A stretch of 64,000 nt of DNA from Variovorax sp. J22P240 (GTDB lineage: Bacteria > Pseudomonadota > Gammaproteobacteria > Burkholderiales > Burkholderiaceae_C), in assembly GCF_030316855.1 (NCBI RefSeq), contig NZ_JASZYR010000001.1, positions 1,240,001 to 1,304,000 on the forward strand, written 5' to 3'. The notes beneath the pieces are model-generated. The model made no database searches. It had not been told where the DNA came from and saw only the letters and a program-made list of their open reading frames with translations. The translations under genes and the position numbers were made by a program. Shown here in pieces: positions 43,264 through 53,896 of the stretch (position 1 is the first letter of the stretch; each line of letters starts with the position of its first letter).

Positions 43264-43827
43264 TCAGACCGCCATGATCTCGGCTTCCTTGGCCGTCACG
43301 AGTCGATCGATCTCGGCAATGTGGCGATCGGTCACCTTCTGGATCTCGCCTTCGGCACGCTTTTGATCGTCTTCCGAGGCAAGCTTGTCCTTGACCAGCT
43401 TCTTGATCGCGTCATTGGCATCGCGGCGCAGGTTGCGGGTCGCGATCTTGGCGCTTTCGCCCTCGTTGCGGACGAGCTTGGTCATTTCCTTGCGGCGCTC
43501 TTCGCTCATCGGCGGCAGCGGAACGCGGATCAGGTCGCCCATCGAAGCGGGATTCAGGCCCAGGTCGCTTTCGCGAATCGCCTTCTCGATCTTGGCGCCC
43601 ATGCCCTTTTCCCAGGGCTGGACGCTGATGGTGCGCGAATCGAGCAGCGCAACATTGGCGACCTGCGACAGCGGCACCGACGAGCCGTAGTAGTCGACGT
43701 GGATCGAATCCAGCAGTGCCGGATTGGCACGACCCGTGCGGATCTTGTTGAGGTTGTTCTGGAACGCGGCGAGCGACTGGTTCATCTTCGCGTCGGTTGC
43801 GTTGCGGATATCTGCAATTGTGGTCAT
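43264..43827 (-). CDS. frr: Ribosome recycling factor
   Basis: Splits post-termination ribosomes with EF-G. The 187-residue protein shows the tRNA-mimic helical domain ([20 protein letters not shown], and the C-terminal helix [18 protein letters not shown]) and the small beta domain ([20 protein letters not shown]). It lies 36 bp after pyrH in the standard rpsB-tsf-pyrH-frr order. Confidence 0.97.
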   Translation of the reverse strand: MTTIADIRNATDAKMNQSLAAFQNNLNKIRTGRANPALLDSIHVDYYGSSVPLSQVANVALLDSRTISVQPWEKGMGAKIEKAIRESDLGLNPASMGDLIRVPLPPMSEERRKEMTKLVRNEGESAKIATRNLRRDANDAIKKLVKDKLASEDDQKRAEGEIQKVTDRHIAEIDRLVTAKEAEIMAV

Positions 43828-43863
43828 CTCTACGATTCCTTGGATCCCGGACGATGATTCTTG

Positions 43864-44586
43864 TCAGGCATGCACCAGCGTGCCTTCGTCCTCACCCATC
43901 ACGACGCGCTTGAGTGCGCCGTTCTTGAAGATCGAAAACACCTTGATGGGCAGGTTCTGGTCGCGGCACAGCGCGAAGGCGGTGGCGTCCATGATGCCGA
44001 GATTCTTGGCGATGGCTTCGTCGAAGCTCAGCCTGGCATAGCGGGTCGCGCTCAGATCCTTCTTGGGATCCGCCGTGTAGACGCCATCGACCTTCGTCGC
44101 CTTGAGCACGAGCTCGGCACCGATCTCGGCGCCACGCAGCGCGGCGGCCGTATCCGTCGTGAAGAACGGGTTGCCAGTGCCGGCGGCAAATATCACGACC
44201 TTGCCTTCTTCCAGGTACTGGAGGGCCTTGGGCCGTACGTAGGGCTCGACCACCTGCTCGATGGCGATGGCGGACATCACGCGGGCGATCAAGCCCTGCT
44301 TGTTCATCGCATCGGCCAGGGCGAGCGCGTTCATGACGGTCGCGAGCATTCCCATGTAGTCGGCCGTGGCGCGGTCCATGCCCACGGAGCCTCCCGCGAC
44401 ACCGCGGAAGATGTTGCCGCCGCCGATCACGACGGCCACCTCGACACCCATGTTCACCACCTCCGCCACCTCGCCGACCATGCGGACGATGGTTGCGCGG
44501 TTGATGCCGAAGGCGTCGTCACCCATCAATGCCTCACCCGACAGCTTCAACAAGATTCGCTTGTGGGCTGGGCGGGGTTCGTGCAT
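43864..44586 (-). CDS. pyrH: UMP kinase
   Basis: Phosphorylates UMP to UDP; a hexameric amino-acid-kinase-fold enzyme. The 240-residue protein has [20 protein letters not shown] at the N-terminus, [11 protein letters not shown], and [15 protein letters not shown] in the nucleotide site. It lies 93 bp after tsf with a GC hairpin between. With carAB it places two pyrimidine-synthesis loci in the supercluster. Confidence 0.97.
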   Translation of the reverse strand: MHEPRPAHKRILLKLSGEALMGDDAFGINRATIVRMVGEVAEVVNMGVEVAVVIGGGNIFRGVAGGSVGMDRATADYMGMLATVMNALALADAMNKQGLIARVMSAIAIEQVVEPYVRPKALQYLEEGKVVIFAAGTGNPFFTTDTAAALRGAEIGAELVLKATKVDGVYTADPKKDLSATRYARLSFDEAIAKNLGIMDATAFALCRDQNLPIKVFSIFKNGALKRVVMGEDEGTLVHA

Positions 44587-44655
44587 GGATCGTTCCTTTG
44601 GAGGTTGGCGGGGCGAGTGTAAAACGTGACAGTAAGGAAGCGGCAGCGCACCATG

Positions 44656-44675
44656 CGCCGCCGATCCCGGCGGCG
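44656..44675 (-). terminator. GC hairpin after tsf
   Basis: CGCCGCCG-ATCC-CGGCGGCG forms an 8-bp stem 4 bp after the tsf stop. No T run follows on the minus strand, so it is probably a weak pause, mRNA 3' stabiliser or partial terminator before pyrH. Confidence 0.45.
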
Positions 44676-44679
44676 TGAC

Positions 44680-45603
44680 TTACGCCGCAGCCTTGGCGGC
44701 AGCGACTTGCGCCGCCACTTCGGCCGCGAAGTCGTCGACCTTCTTTTCAATGCCTTCGCCCACCACGTAGAGCGTGAAGCCCTTGATGGACGTGTTGGCG
44801 GCCTTGAGCATCTGCTCCACGGTCTGCTTGTCGTTCTTCACGAAAGCCTGGTTGTGCAGGGACACTTCCTTGAGGTATTTCTGCACGCCGCCTTCGATGC
44901 GCTTGGCAACGATGTCGGCCGGCTGCGGCTTCTTGCCTTCGGCTTCGGCCGTCTTGCGGTCTTCCTCGGCCTTGCCTGCCGCAACCGCACGCTCCTTCTC
45001 GATGAGGTCGGCGGGGACGTCGGCGCTCGAGATCGCGACCGGCTTCATGGCGGCGATGTGCATGGCGACATCCTTGGCGGACGTGTCGTCGCCTTCGAAT
45101 TCCACCATCACGCCGATGCGCGTTCCGTGCAGGTACGAGGCGACCTTGCCGTTGCCGGCGAAGCGCTTGAAGCGGCGGAAGCTCATGTTCTCGCCGATCT
45201 TGCCAATCAGACCCTTGCGCACGTCTTCGAGCGTGGGGCCGAAGCCGTCCTGCTCGTACGCCAGCGCACCCAGCGCGGCGAGGTCGGCGGGGTTGTGCTT
45301 GGCAACCAACATGGCGGCAGCGTTTGCCATCGCGAGGAAGCTATCGTTCTTGGTAACGAAATCGGTTTCGCAGTTGATTTCGATCATCGCGCCGGCATCG
45401 CCTTCGACGAACGCCGCGACCACGCCTTCAGCCGTGATGCGACCCGAAGCCTTGCCAGCCTTGTTGCCCAACTTGATGCGCAGGAGTTCCTCGGCCTTGT
45501 CCATGTTGCCGTCGGCCTCGGTCAGGGCCTTCTTGCATTCCATCATCGGGGCGTCGGTCTTTGCGCGCAGTTCGCCGACCATGCTTGCGGTGATTGTTGC
45601 CAT
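44680..45603 (-). CDS. tsf: Translation elongation factor Ts
   Basis: The nucleotide exchange factor for EF-Tu. The 307-residue protein has the N-terminal UBA-like domain with [20 protein letters not shown], then [14 protein letters not shown] in the core contacting EF-Tu, a dimerisation region and a C-terminal helix ending in Ala-rich residues. It lies 113 bp after rpsB, separated by a clear terminator/attenuator. Confidence 0.97.
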   Translation of the reverse strand: MATITASMVGELRAKTDAPMMECKKALTEADGNMDKAEELLRIKLGNKAGKASGRITAEGVVAAFVEGDAGAMIEINCETDFVTKNDSFLAMANAAAMLVAKHNPADLAALGALAYEQDGFGPTLEDVRKGLIGKIGENMSFRRFKRFAGNGKVASYLHGTRIGVMVEFEGDDTSAKDVAMHIAAMKPVAISSADVPADLIEKERAVAAGKAEEDRKTAEAEGKKPQPADIVAKRIEGGVQKYLKEVSLHNQAFVKNDKQTVEQMLKAANTSIKGFTLYVVGEGIEKKVDDFAAEVAAQVAAAKAAA

Positions 45604-45666
45604 GTGTGTTCTCCGTTCGGTTTGTCAGTTGTGGCGACCCGCACCGGGCGCCACGAAAATCAGATT

Positions 45667-45690
45667 AAAAAAAAGGGGCAACAAAGCCCC
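45667..45690 (-). terminator. Rho-independent terminator/attenuator between rpsB and tsf
   Basis: On the minus strand GGGGC-TTTGTT-GCCCC is followed directly by eight T residues (A's at 45667-45674 on the plus strand). It lies 25 bp after the rpsB stop. Since tsf follows on the same strand with no obvious strong promoter, it likely works as a partial terminator adjusting S2 to EF-Ts output. Confidence 0.85.
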
Positions 45691-45715
45691 TTCTTCAGGC
45701 TCGTGCGAGCGCGAA

Positions 45716-46471
45716 TCAGGCGGAAGCGCCCTCTTCGACCTCGACGAACTCATCGGAATTGCCTTCGGACACGGCCTTCACGACGTCGCTGACGGCGCTG
45801 GAGCGACCTTCGATGATCGCGTCGGCGATACCGCGGGCGTACAGCGTGACAGCCTTGGACGAGTCGTCATTGCCGGGGATCACGTAGTCGATGCCTTCGG
45901 GCGAGTGGTTGGAGTCAACCACGCCGATCAGCGGAATGCCCAGCTTCTTGGCTTCGGCAACGGCGATCTTGTGGAAGCCCACGTCGATCACGAAGATGGC
46001 GTCGGGCAACGCGGTCATGTCCTGGATGCCGCCGATGTCCTTCTCGAGCTTCTCGATTTCACGGGTGAAGGTGAGCTGTTCTTTCTTGCTCAGGCTGTCG
46101 AGGCCGGCTTCGAGCTGGGCCTTCATGTCCTTCAGGCGCTTGATCGAGGTCTTGACGGTCTTGAAGTTGGTCAGCATGCCGCCGAGCCAACGGGTATCGA
46201 CGAAGGGAACGCCGGCACGACGGGCTTCGGCCGCGACGATTTCGCGGGCCTGGCGCTTGGTGCCGACCATCAGGATCGTGCCGCGGTTGGCGGTGAGTTG
46301 CTTGGCGTACTTCATCGCATCCTGGAACATCGGAAGCGACTTTTCCAGGTTGATGATGTGAATCTTGTTGCGATGGCCAAAGATGAACGGGGCCATCTTG
46401 GGGTTCCAGAAGCGGGTTTGGTGACCGAAATGGACACCGGCTTCCAGCATTTCGCGCATGGTGGTCGACAT
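45716..46471 (-). CDS. rpsB: 30S ribosomal protein S2
   Basis: Component of the small ribosomal subunit. Start ATG 46471 ([20 protein letters not shown]); the open frame extends far upstream on the minus strand through amidase antisense but without homology. 251 residues with [45 protein letters not shown], and an acidic C-terminal tail. It heads the supercluster and is preceded by a structured leader. Confidence 0.98.
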   Translation of the reverse strand: MSTTMREMLEAGVHFGHQTRFWNPKMAPFIFGHRNKIHIINLEKSLPMFQDAMKYAKQLTANRGTILMVGTKRQAREIVAAEARRAGVPFVDTRWLGGMLTNFKTVKTSIKRLKDMKAQLEAGLDSLSKKEQLTFTREIEKLEKDIGGIQDMTALPDAIFVIDVGFHKIAVAEAKKLGIPLIGVVDSNHSPEGIDYVIPGNDDSSKAVTLYARGIADAIIEGRSSAVSDVVKAVSEGNSDEFVEVEEGASA

Positions 46472-46501
46472 AGGAATAACTCCAAAGGTTGGGTCTAAAA
46501 T

Positions 46502-46564
46502 CCAGCCCGTTTTGTGTGCCATTCCTTCGATGGAATGGAGTTCACAACACCTTGAATGGGCTGG
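46502..46564 (-). ncRNA. Structured 5' leader of rpsB (candidate cis-regulatory RNA)
   Basis: Three nested helices can form on one strand: CCAGCCC (46502-46508) with GGGCTGG (46558-46564), TGTG (46515-46518) with CACA (46543-46546), and CCATTCC (46519-46525) with GGAATGG (46532-46538) around a 6-nt loop. The element lies between a TATACT (46614-46619) and the rpsB start. In E. coli the rpsB leader mediates S2 autoregulation, so a similar role is likely here, but I do not recognise this exact fold. Confidence 0.55.
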
Positions 46565-46613
46565 TTTGCGGATGCGTCTCGCAGCGGGAAAGTACCCAGG
46601 GCGAAACCCAAGG

Positions 46614-46619
46614 AGTATA
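46614..46619 (-). promoter_or_regulatory. Candidate rpsB promoter -10
   Basis: TATACT on the minus strand about 145 bp upstream of the rpsB ATG. The -35 at 17-bp spacing (TGGGGA) is poor. A start near 46607 would place the whole structured leader in the transcript. It also overlaps the short spacer to the divergent amidase gene. Confidence 0.45.
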
Positions 46620-46663
46620 GCACGCACCACCCTCCCTCCCCACCTTTCCCAGCCACCCACACC

Positions 46664-47992
46664 ATGCGCCCAGACCTGCACGCCACCCGCCTCGCCCTGC
46701 TGGCGGGCACTTCCGACGCGCGCACCAAAATGGAGCAAGCCATCGCCACCGCGGTGTCGGCCGCCTGCCAGCATGTCTTCACACGCCAGTTGTTCGACGA
46801 AGGCCGCCGTGCCGCTGCCGCCGCCACTCCCCGGCAGCGGCTGGCGGGCCTGGCCTTTTCGGTCAAGGATCTGTTTGATGTCGCCGGACAGCCGACATCC
46901 GCGGGTTCGATCGTGCTGGCCCATGCACCGGCAGCCCAGGCCGACGCACCGGCGGTCGCCCGCCTGCGAGCCGCCGGCGGCGCCCTGCTCGGCCGCACCA
47001 ACATGACCGAGTTCGCCTTTTCGGGCGTGGGCGTCAACCCACATCACGGAACGCCGGCAAACCCGAACGACCGGACGACCCCCCGTATCCCCGGCGGGTC
47101 GTCCTCGGGTGCCGCGGTGTCGGTCGCCAGCGGCGCCGCGTTCATCGGGCTCGGATCGGACACCGGTGGCTCCATCCGCATCCCGGCGGCCCTGAACGGC
47201 ATCGTGGGCTTCAAGAACACGGCGCGGCTGGTTCCTACGGAGGGCGCGGTGCCGCTGTCCACCACGCTCGACACCGTCTGCGCCATGACGCGCTCGGTAC
47301 GCGATGCGATCACGGCGCATGAAATTCTTGCCGCCCGCCGAGTGACGGCCGGCACAGCGCCACTGGCGGCCTACCGACTCGCGGTGGTCAAGGACCTGTT
47401 CCTGGACGACCTCGACCCCGTGGTCGCGAAGGCCTTCGAACGAACCCTCAAGACCTTGCGCATCGCCGGCGCCCGCATCGAGGAAATTGGCCTCACGGAG
47501 CTTGCCGACCTGCCTTCGATCAACTCGACCGGGGGCTTTTCGGCGGCCGAAGCCTACGCCTGGCACCGCCTGCTCATGGAGCGCAGCGGCGCCGGGTACG
47601 ACCCGCGCGTCGCACAACGCATCCTCAAGGGCGCGACCATGAAGGCGCACGAGTACATCGAGCTCGGCAATGCCCGCCGCAGCTGGATCGCGCGCATTGA
47701 ACGCTCGCTCGCCCCCTTCGACGCGGTGCTGTCGCCCACGGTGCCGATCACCGCGCCGACCATCGCGAGCGTCGCGCCCGGCGAGGAGCGCGACCCTGAA
47801 TTCTTCCGCGTCAATGCGCTGCTTCTGCGCAATCCCTCCGTCGTCAACATGCTCGACGGCTGCGCCATCTCGATCCCCTGCCACGTCGCCGATGAGCTGC
47901 CCGTTGGCCTCATGCTCTGGCATGCTGCCCTGCACGACGACGCAGTGCTGGCCGTCGCGCTGCAAGCCGAACGCGCACTGCAGGAACGATGA
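46664..47992 (+). CDS. Amidase (amidase signature family)
   Basis: A 442-residue hydrolase of the amidase signature family with the Ser-cisSer-Lys triad visible: Lys68 in FSVKDLFDV, the serine run in [12 protein letters not shown] (about 143-152), and nucleophile Ser170 in [12 protein letters not shown]. Start ATG 46664 ([10 protein letters not shown]); the frame opens earlier at 46556 inside the rpsB promoter region. GatA is unlikely because no gatB/gatC is adjacent. The substrate is unknown. A D-amino-acid dehydrogenase gene follows by 55 bp. Confidence 0.88.
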   Translation: MRPDLHATRLALLAGTSDARTKMEQAIATAVSAACQHVFTRQLFDEGRRAAAAATPRQRLAGLAFSVKDLFDVAGQPTSAGSIVLAHAPAAQADAPAVARLRAAGGALLGRTNMTEFAFSGVGVNPHHGTPANPNDRTTPRIPGGSSSGAAVSVASGAAFIGLGSDTGGSIRIPAALNGIVGFKNTARLVPTEGAVPLSTTLDTVCAMTRSVRDAITAHEILAARRVTAGTAPLAAYRLAVVKDLFLDDLDPVVAKAFERTLKTLRIAGARIEEIGLTELADLPSINSTGGFSAAEAYAWHRLLMERSGAGYDPRVAQRILKGATMKAHEYIELGNARRSWIARIERSLAPFDAVLSPTVPITAPTIASVAPGEERDPEFFRVNALLLRNPSVVNMLDGCAISIPCHVADELPVGLMLWHAALHDDAVLAVALQAERALQER

Positions 47993-48047
47993 CGCTTGCC
48001 GTGTGCCGCGCAGGTGCCGACGAACAAATTTCACCGCAAAGAAACGA

Positions 48048-49304
48048 ATGAAAATCGCGATCGTGGGAGCCGGGATCATCGGCGTCACCACTGCATGGGA
48101 GTTGGCCTCCGACGGTCATGATGTAGTCGTTTTCGAGCGCAGGGGCGCAGCCGCCGAAGAATCGAGTTTTGCCAACGCCGGCGTGGTTGCGCCTGGCTAC
48201 GTGACGCCCTGGGCCGGCCCGGGCATGCGCGGCAAGGTGCTGCGCTCTCTGCTGTCCACGCACGGCGCCATCAAGCTGCGCTGGCCGCTGTCCACCCGTG
48301 ATGTCCGGTGGATGGCGCGCTGGCAACGCGCCTGCAAGCTCGAAACCTATCTGGCCAATCGCGCGCGCATGCAGCGCCTGGCCTTCTACAGCCGCACCCG
48401 GCTGCACGAGATCACCGAGGCTTGCGACCTGGACTACGAACGCAGCGACGGCTACCTCGTGCTGCTGCGCTCCAAGCGTGAGAAGAAGCTGGTGCAGGCC
48501 GGGCTCGACGTCCTGCGCGCGGCCGGAAGCACCTTCCGAGAGATCGATGCAGACGAAGCGCGAAAGATCGAGCCTGCGCTCAGCACGGACACGAATCTCG
48601 TAGGCGCCATTCACCTGCCGGACGACGAAGTGGGAAATTGCAGGCAATTTGCGCTGCTGCTCAAGTGGGAGGCCGAAGCCCTGGGCGCACAGTTTCATTT
48701 CAATTGCGACTTGGCGCCGCTGAGCCGTGCCGCGCCGACCGAACTGTCGCTGGCGAGCGGCTCCGAGGGCCATCGCTTCGACGCGGTCGTGGTGTGCGCG
48801 GGCGTCGCGTCAGCGCGCTTGCTTCGACCGCTGGGCCTGCAAGTTCCCCTGGCGCCGGTCTACGGCCATTCGATCAGCGCGAGCATCCGCGAACCGCTCA
48901 ATGCACCGCGCAGCGCGGTGATGGACGAGCGGTACAAGGTCGCAATCTCCAGGTTGGGCCTGCGCGTGCGGGTGGCAGGCAGCGCCGAACTGGGCGGCTC
49001 GCCCGGAACCTTGAATCCCGCTTCGCTGAAGACGCTGTACAAGGTGCTGCAGGACTGGTTCCCAGGGGCGGTCACCTTGCAGGCCGGCGTCCAGCAATGG
49101 AAGGGTGCGCGTCCGATGATGCCCGACGGGCCGCCAATCATCGGTCCAAGCGGCATTCCGGGCGTCTGGCTGAATCTCGGGCACGGCTCCAGCGGCTGGG
49201 CGCTGTCCTGCGGGAGTGCACGCGTCCTGGCGGACCTCATGGCCGGGCGGGATGCAGGCATCGATCTCGAGGGGCTCGGGATCGAGCGAATGCTGCAACA
49301 CTGA
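48048..49304 (+). CDS. dadA: D-amino-acid dehydrogenase family FAD oxidoreductase
   Basis: A membrane-associated FAD enzyme that deaminates D-amino acids. Start ATG 48048 ([20 protein letters not shown]); the long open frame before it overlaps the amidase gene. The 418-residue protein has the FAD GxGxxG at residues 7-12, [18 protein letters not shown] typical of DadA, and the C-terminal [18 protein letters not shown]. It is between an amidase and Nnr. A paralogue with another amino-acid substrate cannot be excluded. Confidence 0.87.
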   Translation: MKIAIVGAGIIGVTTAWELASDGHDVVVFERRGAAAEESSFANAGVVAPGYVTPWAGPGMRGKVLRSLLSTHGAIKLRWPLSTRDVRWMARWQRACKLETYLANRARMQRLAFYSRTRLHEITEACDLDYERSDGYLVLLRSKREKKLVQAGLDVLRAAGSTFREIDADEARKIEPALSTDTNLVGAIHLPDDEVGNCRQFALLLKWEAEALGAQFHFNCDLAPLSRAAPTELSLASGSEGHRFDAVVVCAGVASARLLRPLGLQVPLAPVYGHSISASIREPLNAPRSAVMDERYKVAISRLGLRVRVAGSAELGGSPGTLNPASLKTLYKVLQDWFPGAVTLQAGVQQWKGARPMMPDGPPIIGPSGIPGVWLNLGHGSSGWALSCGSARVLADLMAGRDAGIDLEGLGIERMLQH

Positions 49305-49322
49305 CACCAAGCGTCAAGTGCC

Positions 49323-50798
49323 ATGCAACGCATCACATCCGCCACCGCCGCCCCCTTGTTCGACATTGCGGCCGCGCGCCGGATGGAGCAAGCGGCAACG
49401 GCCGCGCTGGCGCCGCACACCCTCATGCAGCGCGCGGGCCTCGCGGTGGCACGGCTGGCGATGGCGACGGCGCCCCATGCGCGCACGATCTGGGTGGCCT
49501 GCGGGCCCGGCAACAACGGCGGTGACGGGTTCGAAGCGGCGGCACAACTCCAACGACGGGGCTTCGCGACGGTCATTACCCGAATCGGCGATGAGAGTCG
49601 CCTGCCCGCAGATGCACGCGCGTCGCTGCAGAGCGCCCGAGCCGCGGGCGTGCAGTTCTCGGAGGTACCGCCGGAACACCCCGATCTCGCCATCGATGCG
49701 CTGCTGGGAATCGGCGCCACCCGACCACCCGGCGGAGCGATGATCGACTGGCTGCAGCGAATGCATACCGCTCGCTCGCCCGTACTCAGTGTGGATACGC
49801 CGTCCGGGCTGAACGCAGAAACCGGCACTCTCTCGACGGACTTCCTTGCTGGCCCTCCATCACGCACCGATGGCCCTCGACGCTTGTGCCTGAGCCTGCT
49901 GACCCTCAAGCCCGGCCTCTTTACCGCGCAGGGTCGCGATGCAGCGGGCGACGTGTGGTTCGACGACCTGGGCGTTGCCGCGGGTAACGAAGCGCCCATG
50001 GCGCGCCTGCTGGGCACCTCGCCCTCTCCCTCCCGGTGGCAGTCATCGCACAAGGGGAGTTATGGCGACGTCGCCGTGATTGGCGGCGCGCCTGGAATGG
50101 CGGGCGCCGCCTTGCTCGCCGCTTCGGCCGCCCTCTGCGCAGGCGCCGGTCGCGTTTTCGTTGCACTTCTCGACACGAACATTGCGCCGCTTGACCTCGT
50201 GCAACCCGAACTGATGTTTCGTCGCCGGGAGACCCTGGACCTCGGCGCGATGGCGGTCGTTTGCGGCTGCGGCGGCGGTTCGGCGGTGCACAAAGTGCTT
50301 CCCCATGTGCTGGAAGCTGCGCATGCGCTGGTCCTCGACGCGGACGCACTCAATGCCATTGCCGGAGACAGCGTCCTGCAGCGCCTGCTGAAGGCCCGAT
50401 CCGAGACCGGGCGGTCCACCGTGCTGACGCCGCATCCATTGGAAGCGGCCCGTCTGTTGGGTTCGGCGACACGGGACGTGCAGAGCGATCGGCTTGGCGC
50501 AGCGAACCGCCTTGCCGAACGCTATCGCGCCGTGGTCGTGCTCAAGGGCTCGGGCACGGTCATCGCCAATGTCGGCGCAACACCGGTGATCAATACCAGC
50601 GGCAATGCGCGCCTCGCAACCGCCGGCACTGGCGACGTCCTCGCCGGCATGGTGGGCGCCGCGCTGGCCGCAGGTCGCCCAGCCAGAGCGGCCGCGTGCG
50701 AAGCCGTCTGGCGACATGGAGATTTGGCCGACCGCTGGCCGGCGCACGTTCCGCTCACAGCGAGCGCACTGGCGCGCGGCCTCCCCGCCACGCCCTGA
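49323..50798 (+). CDS. nnr: Bifunctional NAD(P)H-hydrate epimerase / ADP-dependent dehydratase
   Basis: Repairs damaged NAD(P)HX. The 491-residue protein is a fusion: an N-terminal YjeF_N epimerase domain (CGPGNNGGDGFEAAAQL around residue 60, then IDALLGIGATRPPGG) and a C-terminal ribokinase-like dehydratase domain (KGSYGDVAVIGGAPGMAGAA, VLTPHPLEAARLLG, NARLATAGTGDVLAGMVGA). It starts 18 bp after dadA. Convergent with an SDR gene 16 bp away. Confidence 0.95.
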   Translation: MQRITSATAAPLFDIAAARRMEQAATAALAPHTLMQRAGLAVARLAMATAPHARTIWVACGPGNNGGDGFEAAAQLQRRGFATVITRIGDESRLPADARASLQSARAAGVQFSEVPPEHPDLAIDALLGIGATRPPGGAMIDWLQRMHTARSPVLSVDTPSGLNAETGTLSTDFLAGPPSRTDGPRRLCLSLLTLKPGLFTAQGRDAAGDVWFDDLGVAAGNEAPMARLLGTSPSPSRWQSSHKGSYGDVAVIGGAPGMAGAALLAASAALCAGAGRVFVALLDTNIAPLDLVQPELMFRRRETLDLGAMAVVCGCGGGSAVHKVLPHVLEAAHALVLDADALNAIAGDSVLQRLLKARSETGRSTVLTPHPLEAARLLGSATRDVQSDRLGAANRLAERYRAVVVLKGSGTVIANVGATPVINTSGNARLATAGTGDVLAGMVGAALAAGRPARAAACEAVWRHGDLADRWPAHVPLTASALARGLPATP

Positions 50799-50814
50799 CC
50801 CTGGCGGGCGCCCT

Positions 50815-51576
50815 CTACCCGCGCCCGACGAAGGGCATCTTGGTGGCCATCACCGTATGGAAGAGCACGTTGGCCTCCAGCGGCAAGTTGGCCATGTAGA
50901 GCACCGACTGGCCGACGATGGACACATCCATCACCGGCTCGATCGCGATCTCGCCATTGGCTTGCGGCACACCCTTTGCCATGCGCGCGGCGAGTTCCGT
51001 CAGCGCATTGCCGACATCGATCTGGCCCACTGCAATGTCGTACTTGCGCCCGTCCAATGACGCAGTCTTGGTAAGTCCCTCGACGGCATGCTTGGTCGCC
51101 GTGTAGGCGATCGAATTGGGTCGTGGCGCGGTGGCGGAAATCGATCCGTTGTTGATGATGCGACCGCCCTGCGGCGTCTGGGCCTTCATCGTGCGGAACG
51201 CCTGCTGGATGCAATAGAACATGCCGCTCAGATTGATGTCGACCACACCGCGCCATTGCTCGGGTGTCCAATCCTCGAACGGCCCGGGCGGGTTGCCCAC
51301 GCCGGCGTTGTTGAAGAGCAGGTCCACGCGACCGAAGCGCTCGACCGCCGCCGCGAACAGCGCCTGCACCGACTCCGGATTGGCGACGTCGGTCGGCACT
51401 GCAAAAGCTCGCGCGCCAGCGCCCGATTCTTCGGCCACCTGCTCCAGCGGCTCCAGGCGACGGCCCGCCAGCACGACGCTCCAGCCATCGCCAAGCAACG
51501 CCAGCGCGGCGGAACGGCCAATGCCAGTGCCCGCGCCTGTGACGATCGCGATGCGGCTCTTCTTCTCGACGCTCAT
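50815..51576 (-). CDS. SDR family oxidoreductase
   Basis: A classical short-chain dehydrogenase of 253 residues with the NAD(P) motif [13 protein letters not shown] (14-26), [14 protein letters not shown], the catalytic Ser in [14 protein letters not shown] and the Y-x-x-x-K in [13 protein letters not shown]. The Arg in LAGRRLEPL after strand 2 suggests NADP preference. The substrate is unknown. It lies 15 bp downstream of rnr and is probably co-transcribed. Confidence 0.88.
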   Translation of the reverse strand: MSVEKKSRIAIVTGAGTGIGRSAALALLGDGWSVVLAGRRLEPLEQVAEESGAGARAFAVPTDVANPESVQALFAAAVERFGRVDLLFNNAGVGNPPGPFEDWTPEQWRGVVDINLSGMFYCIQQAFRTMKAQTPQGGRIINNGSISATAPRPNSIAYTATKHAVEGLTKTASLDGRKYDIAVGQIDVGNALTELAARMAKGVPQANGEIAIEPVMDVSIVGQSVLYMANLPLEANVLFHTVMATKMPFVGRG

Positions 51577-51591
51577 TCGTATCTCCTTTTG

Positions 51592-53895
51592 TCAACGGCG
51601 CGGCTTGCGCCCCTTCATCTTGTTCGCAGCCTTCTTGACGGCAGTCCTGAAGGCCTGCATCGCCGATTGTGGCGCGCCCGCAGTCGCGCGGTCGGACCGC
51701 TCGGCCTCAGGCTTGTTTCGCGCGCTGCGCTTGGCCGATGCCTTGGCGGGCACGCCCGTCGACGAAGCGCCCTTGTCCTTCATCGCCCTCGTGCTTAATT
51801 CCTCGCCTTCACGCACCAGACGGAAATCGATCTTGCGGCCGTCCAGGTCGACGCGGCTCACTTGCACTCGCACGCGCGTGCCGATGGCGTAGCGAATGCC
51901 TGTGCGCTCGCCGCGCAGTTCCTGGCGCTGCTCGTCGAATTTGAAATACTCGCCCCCGAGCTCGGTGATGTGAACCAGGCCTTCGACGTACATCGCGTCG
52001 AGCGTGACGAAGATGCCGAAGGTGGTGGCCGCCGTGACCACGCCGCCATATTCCTCGCCGAGATGCTCGCGCATGTACTTGCACTTGAGCCACGCCTCGA
52101 CGTCGCGACTTGCCTCGTCGGCGCGTCGCTCATTGGCGCTGCAATGCAGGCCGGCGGCTTCCCACGCCAGGACTTCCTTGCTCGGCGCCACGGTGGCTTT
52201 CTGCGGCTTGGACGTGGGCGACTTCACGCGCGAAGCGAGCCGCTTCGCCAGCTTGGCGTGCGCCTCGCCGGGCGTCGGCAGCATCGGCAGCTGGTACTTG
52301 GTCTTGCCCAGGATGGCCTTGATCACGCGATGCACGAGCAGGTCGGGATAGCGCCGGATGGGGCTCGTGAAGTGGGTGTAGGCCTCGTAGGCGAGCCCGA
52401 AGTGACCGCTGTTGATGGGCGTGTAGATCGCCTGCTGCATCGAGCGCAGCAGCATGGTGTGGATCTGCTGGGCGTCCGGACGCTCCTTCGTCGCGTCGGC
52501 AATGGCCTGGAACTCGCCGGGCTTGGGGTCGTCCGTGATCGAGAGACCCACGCCCATGGCCTTGAGGTATCCGCGAAGGATTTCCTTCTTCTCGGGTGTC
52601 GGGCCTTCGTGCACGCGATACAGACCGGGATGCTTGCCCTCGGCGATGAAATCGGCGCTGCAGACGTTGGCTGCCAGCATCGCTTCCTCGATCAGGCGGT
52701 GCGCTTCATTGCGCGTGCGCGGCACGATCTTCTCGATGCGCCCTGCGTCGTCGCAAATGATCTGCGTCTCGGTGGTCTCGAAGTCGACCGCGCCGCGCTT
52801 CGAGCGCTGCTTGAGGAGTGCGCGATAAACGTCGGCCAGGTTCAGCAAGTCCTTGACGCGTTCCTTGCGCTTCAGCGCTTCCGGTCCGCGCGTGTTGCCG
52901 AGGATGGCCGCCACTTCGGTGTACGTGAAGCGCGCGTGGCTCCACATCACCGCGGGGTAGAACTGGTAGGCGTAGATCTCGCCATCGGCAGCCACCAGCA
53001 TGTCGCACACCATGCACAGGCGCTCGACCTCGGGATTGAGCGAGCACAAGCCATTCGACAACTTCTCCGGCAGCATCGGGATCACGCGGCGCGGGAAGTA
53101 CACACTGGTCGCGCGATCGTAGGCGTCGATGTCGATCGCCGAGCCGGTCTGCACATAGGCGCTGACGTCGGCGATCGCGACCAGCAGGCGCCAGCCTTTG
53201 CCGCGGCCGACCTTCGCGGGCTCGCAATACACGGCGTCGTCGAAGTCGCGCGCGTCCTCGCCGTCGATGGTCACCAGCGGGATGTCGGTCAGATCGATGC
53301 GGCCCCTCTTGTCGGCCGGGCGCACCTTGTCGGGCAATGCTTTCGCTTCGGCGAGGCATGCCTCGGAGAACTCGTGCGGCACGCCGTATTTGCGCACCGC
53401 GATCTCGATCTCCATGCCCGGATCGTCGATCTCGCCGAGCACTTCCGTCACGCGTCCGACCGGCTGGCCGAACAGCGCGGGCGGCTCGGTCAACTGCACG
53501 ACCACGACTTGGCCGACCTTCGCGGTGCCAGTCGCACCCTTGGGGATCAGGACATCCTGACCATAGCGTTTGTCCTCGGGCGCCACGAGCCAGACGCCAC
53601 CTTCGTGGAGCAGCCGGCCGATGATGGGCTGCTCGGGGCGTTCGACGATCTCGACCACGCGGCCCTCTGGGCGACCACGTCGGTCCTGGCGCACCACACG
53701 CGCCTTGACGCGGTCCTTGTGCAGCACCGCACGCATCTCGTTGGGGGGCAAATAGATGTCGGCTTCACCGTCGTCCCGCTGCACGAAACCGTGTCCGTCG
53801 CGATGTCCTTGGACCGTGCCTTCAACTTCATCCAGCAAGCCGCTGGTATGGCCTATGTTTTTGATGATATGATCTCTTTCTTTCCTGAAATTCAA
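51592..53895 (-). CDS. rnr: Ribonuclease R
   Basis: A 3'-5' exoribonuclease for structured RNA. The body contains cold-shock domains (VEGTVQGHRDGHGFVQRDDG), the RNB catalytic domain with IDGEDARDFDDAVYCEP, and an S1 domain, ending in a Lys/Arg-rich tail. At 767 residues it lacks the N-terminal helix-turn-helix of the 813-residue E. coli enzyme. The start is uncertain: TTG 53895 is the longest, but the AT-rich first 57 bp look like promoter, and TTG 53838 (LLDEVEGTVQG) is a good alternative. Confidence 0.93.
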   Translation of the reverse strand: MNFRKERDHIIKNIGHTSGLLDEVEGTVQGHRDGHGFVQRDDGEADIYLPPNEMRAVLHKDRVKARVVRQDRRGRPEGRVVEIVERPEQPIIGRLLHEGGVWLVAPEDKRYGQDVLIPKGATGTAKVGQVVVVQLTEPPALFGQPVGRVTEVLGEIDDPGMEIEIAVRKYGVPHEFSEACLAEAKALPDKVRPADKRGRIDLTDIPLVTIDGEDARDFDDAVYCEPAKVGRGKGWRLLVAIADVSAYVQTGSAIDIDAYDRATSVYFPRRVIPMLPEKLSNGLCSLNPEVERLCMVCDMLVAADGEIYAYQFYPAVMWSHARFTYTEVAAILGNTRGPEALKRKERVKDLLNLADVYRALLKQRSKRGAVDFETTETQIICDDAGRIEKIVPRTRNEAHRLIEEAMLAANVCSADFIAEGKHPGLYRVHEGPTPEKKEILRGYLKAMGVGLSITDDPKPGEFQAIADATKERPDAQQIHTMLLRSMQQAIYTPINSGHFGLAYEAYTHFTSPIRRYPDLLVHRVIKAILGKTKYQLPMLPTPGEAHAKLAKRLASRVKSPTSKPQKATVAPSKEVLAWEAAGLHCSANERRADEASRDVEAWLKCKYMREHLGEEYGGVVTAATTFGIFVTLDAMYVEGLVHITELGGEYFKFDEQRQELRGERTGIRYAIGTRVRVQVSRVDLDGRKIDFRLVREGEELSTRAMKDKGASSTGVPAKASAKRSARNKPEAERSDRATAGAPQSAMQAFRTAVKKAANKMKGRKPRR

Positions 53896-53896
53896 A

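Noticed and set aside
46480-48091. N-terminal extension of rpsB through the amidase region (minus-strand frame to 48091)
   Set aside because: S2 homology begins exactly at ATG 46471; the extension is antisense to the amidase gene.
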